Notes: generated by a model from the letters alone, not told the origin. 39,701 bases of DNA from CAYJDR01 sp964368965 (GCA_964368965.1 CAYJDR010000022.1:1-39701); one strand, 5' to 3'. Shown: positions 7,117 through 18,900, numbered from the stretch's first letter. Numbers and translations are program-made.

Positions 7117-7497
7117 TTGACTAATTGTTGGTTCTCAATCATAAATTTCCCTACAAGACTAAAATTAATGGCATATAAAATAGCTTTTAAACTTGGAATT
7201 TCTGCAAAATGCAGTGCCGACTCCTCTCTTTTAGGCAAGAAAAAACATGGGGTGGAATGGTACAATGGAGCATACATATCAAAAAAGTCAACCAAACCAC
7301 AAGGGCGATGGTCGAAAGCTGATATAGCTTTTGCAACTGAGGTGGCGAACACTCTGCCAAAAAACAAAGGTGGGTATTTTGACTTTCCTGAAAATTCAAC
7401 CTCTATTGTATATATGCCTGGTGGTAAGGAAGTGAGGGCTACAAAATTTTGGCTTAAAAATAATGGTATAACTTGGTATGGCTATCCATTGCCATAA
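7117..7497 (+). CDS. Orphan polymorphic-toxin C-terminal domain (candidate)
   Basis: The frame is open from 7042 but has no good start; TTG at 7117 (126 residues) or ATG at 7168 (109 residues) are possible, neither with a clear ribosome binding site. The compact, basic C-terminal part (from about residue 44) has the look of a toxin tip: 'GRWSKADIAFATEVANTLP' (63-81), then 'STSIVYMPGGKEVRATKFW' (95-113) and a short 'YGYPLP' end. I recall similar tips at the ends of contact-dependent or polymorphic toxins with RNase-like folds, but cannot name a family with confidence. The gene directly downstream looks like an immunity gene. No secretion or trafficking domain is present, so this is likely a displaced tip cassette or a truncated toxin. 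The antisense frame at 7005-7367 is a shadow. Confidence 0.5.
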   Translation: MTNCWFSIINFPTRLKLMAYKIAFKLGISAKCSADSSLLGKKKHGVEWYNGAYISKKSTKPQGRWSKADIAFATEVANTLPKNKGGYFDFPENSTSIVYMPGGKEVRATKFWLKNNGITWYGYPLP

Positions 7498-7515
7498 CTT
7501 GGAGATAATTTAATA

Positions 7516-8052
7516 ATGATAAACGAAATGATTTTTAAAATCGAGCCTAACAGCCCACAAACTATATATTACAGCGGACAAAATATAATAAGATTATCCG
7601 ATGCGATACATTCTATTTTCCCTACATACAGCGACAAAAAAGCCACTTTGCATTGGGGTGAAGAAGAAATCCTGTTATCCTATGACGAGGATATAAGTGT
7701 TATGATTAATGATGTTGTTGAAATGATTTTAACTTTGCTCTGTAAAAATGCAGGCGAATGGTCTGTAGATTTTTCATCATACACATTCGCAGTTAATTGG
7801 CATTTAACTTGGGAAGATGATTTTTTACAGATAACTGCCCAATGGAGAGACGAATTTGACGCCAGCGATTATCTGAAAAATAACAATGTAATTAAGGTTA
7901 AAAAAAGCTCTTTTATAAATGAATGGCGTAAAATTTTTGAAATTTTGCATACTGAATTAGAAGCATCTGAACTTAAACCTAAAAACTTTGTAGATATAAA
8001 AGTTTTTTACAAAGTGTGTGACTTGCTTGCTCGTAAAAGTATTACTCATTGA
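7516..8052 (+). CDS. Candidate immunity protein for the upstream toxin tip
   Basis: The 178-residue protein is soluble, acidic in its first two thirds ('WGEEEILLSYDEDI', 'WHLTWEDDF') and rich in Trp and aromatics, as many immunity proteins are. It starts with ATG 18 bp after the stop of the toxin-like frame, with GGAG upstream, so the two form one unit. There is no signal peptide. I recognise no named family; the immunity role rests on its size, acidity and position. Its last 7 bp overlap the end of the convergent MORN gene at 8046. Confidence 0.6.
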   Translation: MINEMIFKIEPNSPQTIYYSGQNIIRLSDAIHSIFPTYSDKKATLHWGEEEILLSYDEDISVMINDVVEMILTLLCKNAGEWSVDFSSYTFAVNWHLTWEDDFLQITAQWRDEFDASDYLKNNNVIKVKKSSFINEWRKIFEILHTELEASELKPKNFVDIKVFYKVCDLLARKSITH

Positions 8053-8720
8053 TAAGTATAGTACGCTAACCCGTTCTCAATTAGAAACTTTTTCATCTCA
8101 TCACCTATTAATTCTGTAACATTGTCACCTATATAGATATACACAACTGTGGCTTTACTGCGAGTTGCTTTCATATCAAAATATTTGTTTCCATCGATAT
8201 TATATGTTGTGACCAAAACATCTCTGCCAGAATATATTACTGTTTGTGTCAAATTGCCTTTTTTGTCGAAAGATTTTGTATTGAGCTTATGACCGTTATT
8301 ATACTCTGCTATATCGATAAGCACATCGCCGTCGTATCTCTTTGATAAACCATGCATTTCATCTTCATGATATTCCGTAATATGAAACGGTTTTCCGCCT
8401 TTATATTCGGTTGCTGTGCCGTGTCGTTTTCCATTTTTGAAGTACATGCGTTGCACAACTTCGCCGTAGATATAGCCTAAATCTGCGAAGCCATATTCAT
8501 ACCTTACCCATTCGCCCTCAAGTTTGCCATGCACATAGTTTGAACGCCCTGTCACTCGCCCACGCTTGTCATATGCCACTCTTTCTCCGTTATTTACACC
8601 GAACACACATTCGTTAGTAAACCGTAACTCTCCAGAGTCGTAAAACTCTTTCTCCACACACTCACTTGCATAAACATTGCAAGTTTGCAGAAACATCAAT
8701 GTTATCAATAACCTTTTCAT
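8046..8720 (-). CDS. Secreted MORN-repeat (YwqK-like) protein
   Basis: The 224-residue protein begins with a Sec signal peptide (MKRLLITLMFLQTCNVYA, cleavage after about residue 19). MORN_2-type repeats of about 23 residues follow, of the form 'x-Y-x-x-G-x-x-x-G-x-W/-x-x-Y' ('GKLEGEWVRY', 'GKRHGTATEY', 'DEMHGLSKRY'). It ends with the tail shared by the other MORN proteins of this window ('VTTYNIDGNKYF', then 'IGDEMKKFLIENGLAY'). These repeats form beta-hairpin strips used for protein or lipid contact. It is a paralogue of the genes at 23296-25243. It lies downstream of the 1246-residue lipoprotein on the same strand, separated by a stem-loop. Confidence 0.8.
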   Translation of the reverse strand: MKRLLITLMFLQTCNVYASECVEKEFYDSGELRFTNECVFGVNNGERVAYDKRGRVTGRSNYVHGKLEGEWVRYEYGFADLGYIYGEVVQRMYFKNGKRHGTATEYKGGKPFHITEYHEDEMHGLSKRYDGDVLIDIAEYNNGHKLNTKSFDKKGNLTQTVIYSGRDVLVTTYNIDGNKYFDMKATRSKATVVYIYIGDNVTELIGDEMKKFLIENGLAYYTYQ

Positions 8721-8839
8721 ATATCACCAGTGCCGAAATTGGGTTGTTTTCATGGCATCATTCAGCTTTTATCACTTCGTTTTTTATTATGAACTTGTAT
8801 GCTCTGAGGTGTAAATGTTCAGAAGAAATACATATATAA

Positions 8840-8870
8840 CTTACCCCTTATTGATTAGATAAGGGGTAAG
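8840..8870 (-). terminator. 12-bp stem-loop after the 1246-residue lipoprotein gene
   Basis: CTTACCCCTTAT and ATAAGGGGTAAG pair perfectly around a 7-nt loop, 24 bp beyond the stop codon at 8894. On the minus strand only TTATATAT follows, a weak T-run, so this is a terminator or a 3'-end stabiliser. A near-identical copy lies at 23198-23228. Confidence 0.65.
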
Positions 8871-8893
8871 ATGTGTCTTTATGAACTATTTTC

Positions 8894-11800
8894 TTAAGGT
8901 TTAGCTTCGAGTGACGGATAAGTTGAATCATCACCACCTGCAATGTACTCATATGATGCACCAGCGCCTATTTTTCCATTCATTATACCTACAACGTTAT
9001 TCAATTCGGCAATATTATTTACCCTTGTAACACCAGGTATTGATTCACCAATATCATAACGACTAATATAATAATTTTCAATAGTTGTGCCACCACTATT
9101 CACCCCAACGATACCGCCATGGTTTGTATTTGTGATTGATTCTGCTTTGCCAGTACTATAGCTTGCAGTAACTGTGCCACTATTCACTCCAACGATAGCG
9201 CCAACATTCTTATTACCAACTACATATGTATGCATGCCATTATTAGAATAAGCATAAGTAGCTATAATGCTGCCTTGATTAACAGCAGCGATACTGCCAA
9301 CATTATCACTATTTGGAGCATCTATGACTGTATTAATTAAGCCTAAGTTTTTAACAGTAGCACCAGCCTCAACATTTCCAAACAAACCTAAATTATTCGT
9401 TTTACTATTAACTATGCGAATGTTGCTTATTGTATAACCGTTACCGTCAAATATGCCCGTATAGTCGCCAATAGGTTTCCAATCTGCCATTAGGTTAGTA
9501 TTAAACAATACATTTCGCATAAGTTTTGCATGGGTAGATGGGTTTCCGTCATTAACATGTTTTTCAAACTCTATCAAGCCGTCATTATCATATATTTGCC
9601 ATTCACTGCTAACAACTTCGTGGCTTGGCATGAACTTGAGCGTTGGCGCATCATTCCTGACATCACTGCCTTGCACAAACACCGCTCTGCCTAATCTTAC
9701 AGCGTTATTCATGTTGTCTACGTTGTTGTTTAGTCCTTCAATATTATCAACCCTAATACCAACATTTTCCCCTTCACCAATCTCAACGTCATTTTTGTAA
9801 TAACTTGCAGTAATTGTGCCCCCATTATTTGTTCCGACTATACCGTTTCTTGAATTATCATAGCTTGCAATAATTATACCTCCACTATTATGCCCAACGA
9901 TACCGCCAGCATCATGACCGCTTTGTACATTTGAATCTGCATCAACATACGTTGCAATAATACTGGCGTCAGCAGTATTAGTACCAGCGATACCGCCAGC
10001 GCTCTCACTACTAGCGTTTATGTATGAATTTTTAACATATGCAGATAAAATTAAGCCTGCATTAACACCAACGATACCACCAACACTTGAACGACCACTT
10101 ATATATGCATCAACTATAACTATGTTTTTTACAATTCCACCATATCCAACAGTAGCAAATAATCCTAGGTTGCTCATTGAGCTATTAATATCCAGTCCAC
10201 TAATTGTGTGGTTATCGCCATTAAATTCACCAGTATAAGGTATATCAGCATAAGGCGCAACAGGCTCCCAATTATCAGTATCGTTAATTTTTTCTCTAAT
10301 CACTATATCATTCAAGAGTTTTACACTAATTTCACTTTCTTCATATTCATTAACATGTTTTCCAAATATTTTTAGACCTTTTTCGTTATATATTTGCCAT
10401 ATTCCATTATCAGCACCTATCCTATATCCTGTATCTTCAACTGTTACATCGATAGCTACTTTCAGGTTAGAATTAGCAGTAGACTCTATATTAATTGTCG
10501 TATTACCTGTTGATGTACCGCTTGTTATTGTTCCGTTATTAAAAGATAAGCCCGCCACAGAAGTAGTAAAGTCACTAGTTGTGCTTTGGTCAGCTTTGCT
10601 TGGAACAAACGATACAACATTTGTCCTGTTATCACTCGTGTTCATTATTATTTCTTTTCTATAAACTCTAATACCTATAGGCTTACTAATAGAGCTAGCT
10701 GACACAAATTTTGTAGCATCACCAAGTTCATAATAATATTCGGTATCATCTGGTAATGAACCGTTCATAAATGACAAGTTATCTACAACAGCTTGAAGTG
10801 ACTCAACCCTCATCGCACCACGATTGTTAGATTCACTACCCCTGCGATTATCATTACCAATCCCAAATAGCGACGCATCTATGCTGATAAAATAGCTAAA
10901 TTCAGGTCTACTTGAAGCTAACCCAATGACGCCACCAACATTAGCAAGCGTACCAGTACTTGATACTGTTGAATTATTAACATATACTCCTAACGTTTTA
11001 CCAACATCAAATCCAACGGCACCGCCAACGTTGCTCTCTTGGTCAATACTTGATATTTTTGAATTTTTAACATATGTTGCTAATATTTCACTATAACTCT
11101 GTCCAGCGATACCGCCAACACTAGCATAAGTATCGCCATTACTAGTTATTGTTGAGTTGTCAACATGCGTTACTGAAATTCTACCTCGACTAGATCCAGC
11201 AATACCGCCAACATTAGCATAAGAATCGCCATTACTAGTTATTGTTGAATTTTTAACATACGTTGATAAGATTAAACTGTGACTCTGTCCAGCAATACCG
11301 CCAACATTAGCATAATAATCGCCATTACTAGTTATTGTTGAGTTGTTAACATACGTTGATAAGATTAAACCGTAACTCTGTCCAACGATAGCACCAACAT
11401 TATCATTGCCGGTTACATGTGCATTAATTACACCTAAGTTTTGAATAAAACTGCTACTGCTAGTAGTACCAAACAATCCTTGATTGTTAAGTGAGTTATT
11501 AATATGCAGTCCACTAATTGTGTGGTTATCACCATCAAAGGTAGCTTCATAGTATAAAGAATCATTACCTATCGGCGTCCACTCAGTCGTGTTATCAAGC
11601 AGTATATTACACATTAGCTTTGCAGGTATTAGTACCCCACCGCCATTAACTTCATCTCTGAACGCTTCTAGGCCTTTTGCATTATATATCTGCCATGTGC
11701 CACTTACATTATCATAACCAGCAGGGAATGAAACGCATACAGGGGCAACTACATTAACTGTTACATTATCAATTTTATTATCAGCAGCTTTGGCAGTAAT

Positions 11801-12634
11801 CGTTGCCATGCCTACTGCTTTTGGTGTCAACCCACCATTTTCATCAACCTGAATTACACTTATATTGTCAGAGCTAAAAGTAACCGATGTATCGGTGGCA
11901 TTACTAGGTTTCACATCAGCGATTAATTGCACAGACATATCATCAGTAGCAATAGTTAAGCTACTATAATTTAATTCTACACTTGTTACCGCATTGTAAA
12001 CCCCTGTAATTGTTACACTAGCTGTAGCTTTAAATCCACCATCGACCGTTGTCGCAGTAATTATTGCATTACCGCCACTAACGCCTGTAACTAAACCTGT
12101 CGTTGGGTTAACTTTTGCAATTCTATCATCGCTTGATGAATATGTAACACTATTATTTGTCGCATTAGGTGGCGATACTGTCGCTGAAACTTGTGCCGTT
12201 TCATTAGCTTTGATCGTTGTTTTATCTATGCTTGCCGTTACACCTGTAACAGCAACTGTTGGCGTACCAGCAGGATTTACAGTTACACTAACCATAGCTG
12301 TAAAACCACCATCAACCGTTGTAGCAGTAATTATTGCACTACCGTTGCTAACACCTGTAACAACACCTGTCGTTTGGTTAACTTTTGCAATTCCATCATC
12401 GTTTGAACTATAAACAACTGACTGAACTGTTGCATTTGTAGGCAATACTGTTGCCGTTAGCGTCCTATTATCACCTGCGTTTATATTTAGTGAATTAGGA
12501 TAAACTGATACACTCTCCACATTCACTACAGTTGGTGGAATATAATTACTCCCACTACTACCGCTATCACCGCCGCACGCAGCCAACACTAGCGACATCA
12601 ATGTAACCAGTAACAACAACCTAACTTTAATCAT
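8894..12634 (-). CDS. Large surface lipoprotein with three Big_2 domains and three GLUG modules
   Basis: The 1246-residue protein has a lipoprotein signal with lipobox LAAC (Cys20) followed by Gly-rich residues. Three tandem Big_2 Ig-like domains (about 38-300; each ends in a 'GVVTGVSxGxAIITATTVDG'-like strand) precede three GLUG modules. Each module opens with 'W-Q-I-Y-N/D-x-x-GL', passes 'TFDGDNHTISGLHI' and continues with rungs such as 'NVGGIAG' (modules start near 311, 744 and 1008). An extra Ig-like linker lies at about 665-740. This architecture suggests a fibrous, lipid-anchored, surface or periplasmic beta-helix protein. A GGAGG site 7 bp before the ATG fixes the start. Within module 1, three 93-bp tandem repeats are nearly identical. 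It is a shorter paralogue of the 3342-residue protein upstream. Confidence 0.85.
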   Translation of the reverse strand: MIKVRLLLLVTLMSLVLAACGGDSGSSGSNYIPPTVVNVESVSVYPNSLNINAGDNRTLTATVLPTNATVQSVVYSSNDDGIAKVNQTTGVVTGVSNGSAIITATTVDGGFTAMVSVTVNPAGTPTVAVTGVTASIDKTTIKANETAQVSATVSPPNATNNSVTYSSSDDRIAKVNPTTGLVTGVSGGNAIITATTVDGGFKATASVTITGVYNAVTSVELNYSSLTIATDDMSVQLIADVKPSNATDTSVTFSSDNISVIQVDENGGLTPKAVGMATITAKAADNKIDNVTVNVVAPVCVSFPAGYDNVSGTWQIYNAKGLEAFRDEVNGGGVLIPAKLMCNILLDNTTEWTPIGNDSLYYEATFDGDNHTISGLHINNSLNNQGLFGTTSSSSFIQNLGVINAHVTGNDNVGAIVGQSYGLILSTYVNNSTITSNGDYYANVGGIAGQSHSLILSTYVKNSTITSNGDSYANVGGIAGSSRGRISVTHVDNSTITSNGDTYASVGGIAGQSYSEILATYVKNSKISSIDQESNVGGAVGFDVGKTLGVYVNNSTVSSTGTLANVGGVIGLASSRPEFSYFISIDASLFGIGNDNRRGSESNNRGAMRVESLQAVVDNLSFMNGSLPDDTEYYYELGDATKFVSASSISKPIGIRVYRKEIIMNTSDNRTNVVSFVPSKADQSTTSDFTTSVAGLSFNNGTITSGTSTGNTTINIESTANSNLKVAIDVTVEDTGYRIGADNGIWQIYNEKGLKIFGKHVNEYEESEISVKLLNDIVIREKINDTDNWEPVAPYADIPYTGEFNGDNHTISGLDINSSMSNLGLFATVGYGGIVKNIVIVDAYISGRSSVGGIVGVNAGLILSAYVKNSYINASSESAGGIAGTNTADASIIATYVDADSNVQSGHDAGGIVGHNSGGIIIASYDNSRNGIVGTNNGGTITASYYKNDVEIGEGENVGIRVDNIEGLNNNVDNMNNAVRLGRAVFVQGSDVRNDAPTLKFMPSHEVVSSEWQIYDNDGLIEFEKHVNDGNPSTHAKLMRNVLFNTNLMADWKPIGDYTGIFDGNGYTISNIRIVNSKTNNLGLFGNVEAGATVKNLGLINTVIDAPNSDNVGSIAAVNQGSIIATYAYSNNGMHTYVVGNKNVGAIVGVNSGTVTASYSTGKAESITNTNHGGIVGVNSGGTTIENYYISRYDIGESIPGVTRVNNIAELNNVVGIMNGKIGAGASYEYIAGGDDSTYPSLEAKP
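11102..11380 (-). repeat. Three 93-bp tandem repeats inside the 1246-residue lipoprotein gene
   Basis: The motif TCCAGCRATACCGCCAAC (plus strand) recurs at 11102, 11195 and 11288, and a diverged copy opens at 11381, so the unit is exactly 93 bp (31 codons). The encoded unit has the form 'YVxNSTITSNGDxYAxVGG'. Long runs between units are identical, unlike the other GLUG rungs, so this array is recent or kept alike by recombination. It adds rungs in frame. Confidence 0.85.
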
Positions 12635-12692
12635 AAAAAGTCCTCCAAAACGACTTCATTTACTATTATTTATTCTTAGAATAAGAAAACGT

Positions 12693-12698
12693 ATTATA
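12693..12698 (-). promoter_or_regulatory. Candidate -10 element of the 1246-residue lipoprotein gene
   Basis: A perfect TATAAT (minus strand) lies 58 bp before the start codon. The -35 is unclear (TTGCTA at 19 bp). A small palindrome, TTATTCTTAGAATAA, follows in the leader. Confidence 0.35.
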
Positions 12699-12731
12699 TA
12701 CTATATACTAGACAAAATAGCAATATATACA

Positions 12732-12904
12732 TCACCACGTGATATCTTCATCTTGCATAAACTGCCACACATCGTCACCTGTGAATTTTGTTGCTGTGCC
12801 GTTATCGAATGTTGTCACCATTTTAGGCATATAATCTTCAAAAACTACTTCGTATCGTTTGCTTCCGTCTATGTTATATTCGGTTGTTAATAAGTCGCCA
12901 GTTC
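12732..12904 (-). pseudogene. Truncated duplicate of the 3' end of the 23296-24129 MORN gene
   Basis: Positions 12730-12890 are identical, base for base as far as I can align by eye, to 23294-23454. A further 14 bp are partly similar before the match ends near 12904. The remnant carries the last 55 or so codons in frame ('LTTEYNIDGSKRYEVVFED' through 'MQDEDITW' and the TGA) but no start. It lies between the two giant lipoprotein genes. The rest of the 336-bp gap 12635-12970 holds the -10 element and leader of the downstream gene and about 65 bp in which I see nothing. Confidence 0.93.
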
Positions 12905-12970
12905 AGAGGATTAAATATTTACATAAAAATGTTTACACCAATTCAATATTTACTGTAGCTGCAAGCCTTA

Positions 12971-15900
12971 TTATTTGACATCAATCAGCGCTGGTGCTTT
13001 ATCAACGCCTTGAACGACATACTCTTTACCAACATGTATCGCAAGCCTGTTTAGAGCATCGTTCATTTGATTAACCACGTTATTTAGCAATATCATACTG
13101 TCTAGTTTTGTTGCATTTATATTCGATTGCGGATCGCCAACGCCGTATAGCATTGCATTATCGCTGACGAAGTAGTTTGCATTAAGTGCGCCAGTGTTTT
13201 CACCAGCTATAGCACCTATTTTATCAATACCTTTAACAGTTAAATCGTTAGTGTATGTAGCTGTGATAGTGCCTTTGTTATAGCCAGATATACCACCAAC
13301 GTTGAAGCTTATGCTCTCTACAGTTGCGTTGTCGACATATGATGAAATAATTGTACCATCGTTCTGACCAGATATAGCCCCAACGTATTGGCTGCCTTTT
13401 ATATTTGCATTTATGACGCTTACATTTTTAACGACACCATCTGTACCAATATAGCCAAACAAGCCTTGGTAGTAGCTACTGTCAGCGTTAATATGTAATC
13501 CATTAATTGTATAACTATTGCCGTCAAATGTGCCTTGGTAGTTGCTAGTTGCGTTACCGATTGCGACAAAACCTGAGTTTTCATCAAGCGTGATATCGCC
13601 TTGTAAAATAATGTTAGCATTTGTATTGCCAGCGTTTACATATTGGCTAAACATTACTAAGCCCTCTGCGCTATCGACTTGCCATGTGTCTGTAGCATTT
13701 GTAGGGGCAACATAGTATGAATATAAAGCATCTGCACGGACACTGTTATTGCTTACAGGTTCTGTAACAATAAGTTTTGGTGGCACATCATCTGTTGAAT
13801 ATTTGATATGTCCATATCCTTCATTAGCCAACCTAGCAGTCATTTTGTGATCATTATCGCTTAAAATTTGAAGTGTATCATACCTTAAAAAACCATCATG
13901 AAATTCCGTTCCAGCTATGCCGTATAGCGTTTCATCAACATGATAATAAAAGTTAGCACTGTAGTTAGAAATTGTTCCATTACCTACAATTGCGCCCCTT
14001 TTACCACTATCACTACTAAAAAAATTAACATTGCTAATGTATGACGATATCAACACAGATGTACTGTTCGAGCCACTAGAACCTGCAATTCCACCTACAT
14101 AGCCACCGTGAGCGTTTGATATCTGAGAGTTAATAACATATGTGCCTGCAATTATGTACGTATTATCCCCAACGATACCACCAGCCCACAATTCATGGTC
14201 ATAACCATTGGTTGTACCAAAATTATTCACTACAACAGATTCAGCGTATGTTCCTTCTATTATGCCGTGGTTTTTACCTGCGATACCGCCAACACATAGA
14301 CCTGTAATTTTACTAGAAGCGACATAGCTTCCGCTTATTCGCCCTCTGTTTCGCCCAACAATGCCACCAGCGTAATAACCAGCCGTAACATTTGCATCTA
14401 CTATGCCTAAATTTTTAACAACACCATCAGTAGCAATAACACCAAATAACCCTTGATGTTCTTCTGTAGGATTATTTATAACCATATTAGAGATAGTCTT
14501 GCCGTTACCGTCAAATGTGCCTTTATATTCTATAGCAAGCGCACCAATTGGAACACTCCAATTAGAATTCAAGCTAATATTTTGCGTTAATATAGCATCT
14601 GTATCAACATTGCCTGCATTTACGTGTTCTCTAAATTTGTTCAAACTGAACTCGTCACTGATAAACCATGTACCACTACTGTCTACATTTAACGAAGCAA
14701 CTGATATCTCTCTGTAAAGATATGGATTATTACTCGATTTTACAGTAATCGTAGCATTGCCAGATGATACATAAGATATTTGGCCACCGTTTGTAACCGA
14801 TACAATTGCGTCATTATCAGAAGTGTATGTAACACTTTGGTTTACACCGCTAGGGAATAATTGAGTACCATTTATGCTGTACTGTTGGGCAGGCGTAACA
14901 GTAACCGAACTATTGGCAATTGCCATATCCATTGGCATTGTAACATCTGCCTCATCAATAAATTTCGGCGTTAACTCGTATGAGAAATAGTAGTCAAACT
15001 CGTTAATGCCTGTATTTAAGAAGTTCACGCTTGCTCGCAATTCTTCATCAGACACAAGCCTTGTTGCATTGATGTTACTGTTACTAGCTCCGACACCTGG
15101 TAGTTGATTATCTGTGCTGACGTAGAAATTGTTAGATAGTATTGAATCATCGTAAACACCACCTACAACACCACCGACAGAAGAAGATATGTCTGCATTG
15201 TTTATCTTCAAGCCTCTAATATACGTACGTTTTAGTGAGCTATATTCGTCATCATTCATGTATGGGTGTTTTCCAATGATACCCGTAATTCCGCCAACTC
15301 TTGCAGATGATTTTTGGACATTAAGCACCACATCATCGGCATATGCATTGTTGAAAGTACCATATGCTACCCCCGCAATGCCCCCAATATCTGACTCTCC
15401 AGTGATTTTAACATTTGTAGCATATACTCGTTCTACATTTGCTCTGACACTACCAAACATGCCACCAACATCTACACCACTGAGTGTTACATTATCGACG
15501 TACACATTTCTAACTGTTCCATCTTTAAGCGAAGCTAGGCCAGCAATAGCGCCAACTTCGTTTCCACCTGTGATTTCGACATTGATTATGCCCAAGTTTG
15601 AGATAACAGAACCACCGAATGGGCTGTCATAGATCTTGGCAAATAGCCCTTGAGATTTTGAGTTGTCATTTGCAACTATATGAATGCCACTGATTGTATG
15701 ATTATTACCTGTGAAACGTCCTCTATACCCACTATTCTGACCTATGCTCGTCCAGTTGCTTGTGCCATCAGCGTTTCGCTTAAGCGTTATATTGTCAATC
15801 AAGATAGCATTAATCATCTCAACAGAGTAGATGCTGACTTGATCAACGTGTTGTTGAAATTTTACTAAATTAAAAGCATTATCAATCTGCCACCAGCCAT

Positions 15901-18900
15901 TATTATCCATATTCATTACTTCTACTTGAACAGTTGCTGATAGTTCTGAGTTTTCTTTTGTCGTTAGTGTTACAGTTGTACTACCAGAACTTACAAATTT
16001 TATCAAACCATTAGTTTCAACAGTTAAAATCGTATCATCAGCGACGCTAAATACAACACCACCTGTGAAGCGACTTGGGTAAACACTATAAGATATAGTT
16101 TTTGGATCGTTCGCAAACATGCTTATAAAACTGTTTGCAGTTATACTAACAGGCTTAGTTAAAGATGAAGATGAAATAAAATTAGGCAATTTGCCTACTT
16201 CGGTATTTGGATCAAAGTAATTATCCGATTCGATACCTGAATTATTCATCACAGCTATATTTGACTGTAACTCTGCAATAGATGCAAGTCTTACGGAACC
16301 AGTAGAAATACTGCCATCAGATTTGTATTGGCCAATGCCGTAAAGCGAAGTATCAGAGCTAATAAAGAAGTTATTGTTTATATCGGCGTAGCTTTGCCCT
16401 ACAATACCACCTTTATATAAACTAATATTTTGCATATCTAAATCATGCACATAATTACCTTTGATAGTAGTGCTATATGTGTTAAGGCCTGCTATGCCAC
16501 CAGCTATAGCGCTGTTTACAAATTTCACACCATCGACGTATGAAAATATGATTTGTGCATTGTTATACCCAACAATACCACCAACTTTTCCACCACTAGT
16601 AAATACAGCACCTTTAACATACGAAGATGAAACAGTTCCATAGTTAACAGCAACAATACCGCCAGCATTTCCATATGAACTGCTTGTGCTTGTGATTGTA
16701 GCGTTTTCGACATATGATGAAATAATTGTGCCATAATTGTACGAAGCAATAGTCCCTGTATTAAGACCACTGACTGTTGCATCAATAACACCTAAATTTT
16801 GTACAACACCATCTTTACCTAGGTACGCAAATAGGCCAGCTGTAGAGTTATCAACATTCAAACCACTAATTGTATAGTTATCGCCATTGAACGTGCCATT
16901 GTAGTGATTGTCTGAAGCGCCTATTGGAGTCCAGCTTTGCGTAAGTGTAATATTATTAGTTAGTTTAGCATCAACAGATAAACCACGATTAGCTAGCAAT
17001 TCTGCAATCAATGATAAATCTTCCTCGCTATCTATTAGCCATGCGCCACTGCTATCTGTTTCATGGGCAAATACTTCTACAGTTGTATAGACATTTGTGT
17101 TATCTTTTGATGTAATTTTCACAGTTGTAGTGCCAGGGGCAACGTATGTGATGTCGCCAGTTTCATTAACGTTTATTATATTATTATCGAACTCGCTATA
17201 AGTTACTGCTTGGCTCTTATCGCTTGGGTATAGTTTTGACTCTATTTTCGTTGCGCCACCTGCCGTTACAATATAGTCACTATGAACTGGCATGATGCCC
17301 ACCACTGTGTTAACATTATCTTTATGTACAATTTTTGGTGGAGTTTCACTAGAGTAATAGTAATCAACATCACCTAATGCACCATTCATATTGCTAGTAG
17401 CACCTTTTGAAAATTCACTACTTGTTGCAAGCCTTTTTGCACCTGTAGAATTGGTTGTACCGATAGCTATAGCTGGTAGTGTTTCAACACTACTAACAAA
17501 ATAGTTTGCAACAATATCAGAACCGCCATTTTCTGCAACTATACCGCCAGCTGACTTATAGTTTGTGAATTTTACATCATTTGTATATGTCGAAATAATT
17601 TTAGTAGCACCATTGCTTGTGCTAGGTTTAACTATCGAAGCTATACCACTCACTAAGCTTGATGAATCTGAATTACCTTGAATGTTTGTATCATCAACGT
17701 ATGATGTTGATATTACACCACCAAATTCATGAATACCAGCTATACCACCAGCGTAATTGCCCTTGACTGTTGATTCAATAACACTTGTTGCCTCTATTGT
17801 TCCGCCGTTATTTTGTGCGGCTATACCACCAGCATAAGTACTACCCTCAACTGTTGTTTTCGTGACACTTGAGTTTGTTATCGTTCCTTCATTGGTCACA
17901 ACAATACCACCAGTATTTTTCGAAATATTACCACTAGCATCATTGCCAAATACTGCAGATCTAGATACATGAACATTTGAAATTGTGCCAAAATTTTGCA
18001 ATGCTATACTAGCTTGAGTAAATCCTGCATCATTTATGTTTAAGTTTTTAACAACAGCGCCAGACAAGATAGTGCCAAATATTGGCTTATGTTTTCTCTC
18101 TGACGTTGAGTATACGTTTGTGATTGTATGATTATCGCCATCAAAAGTACCACTGAACCCTTGTTGAAATGCGGAACCTATAGAGCTATCGATACTCTCA
18201 ACCAAAACAATATCACTAGTTAATTTAACATTTATGTTACTATAACCACTATGAGCATATTGTTCTAGTGTGTGAAGTCCAAAATGGCTATCAATTAATA
18301 TTGTGCCGCTATCGTCTACTATTTGCGAATAGACAATTACAGTTTCACTGAGTGCAGGGTTACCACTAGCACTCACCGTTACAACTGTAGTGCCTGAGCC
18401 TTTAACTGTAATTTCGCCATCACTAGAAACTGATATATAACCAGGTTCATGGTCGAAAACAACCTCATTACCAGATATGTCACTAGGAATTGTTGAATAT
18501 TCTATATATGTTGGAGCGTTTGAAAATGCAAATATTTCATTGCTTTCAACTGTTAAAGATATTACAGAAGATAAACTACCTTTATGCCTAATTTGCGGAA
18601 GTGAATATGCTTCATTAGTATCGTATAAATATTCTGAACTAGTATCTTTGATCAGCTCCATATTAAGGTCATTCATCTTGTCTTTCAATTCATTAATAGT
18701 TGCAAGTCTGCTTACACCCAATATATCACTATACTGACCGCCTCGTGTCATCTCAAAATCAGTGTCAAATCCAACTATGTATGTATCTTTGCCTACAATA
18801 GAAAAGGTTACAGAGCCGTTCCCTAAGTTGTTAAAGTCAGGTGCTAAGCCCGCCACTGAACCTTCAAGACGCCCACCAGAAAAATAAACATCAAAAACAT

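Noticed and set aside
7005..7367. 120-codon open frame on the minus strand
   Set aside because: It is antisense to the toxin-like frame, has no ribosome binding site or recognisable motif, and the plus frame is supported by its neighbour and protein-like composition.
11102..11380. CRISPR-like regular spacing of repeats
   Set aside because: The repeats are contiguous 93-bp coding units in frame, without spacers and without cas genes nearby.
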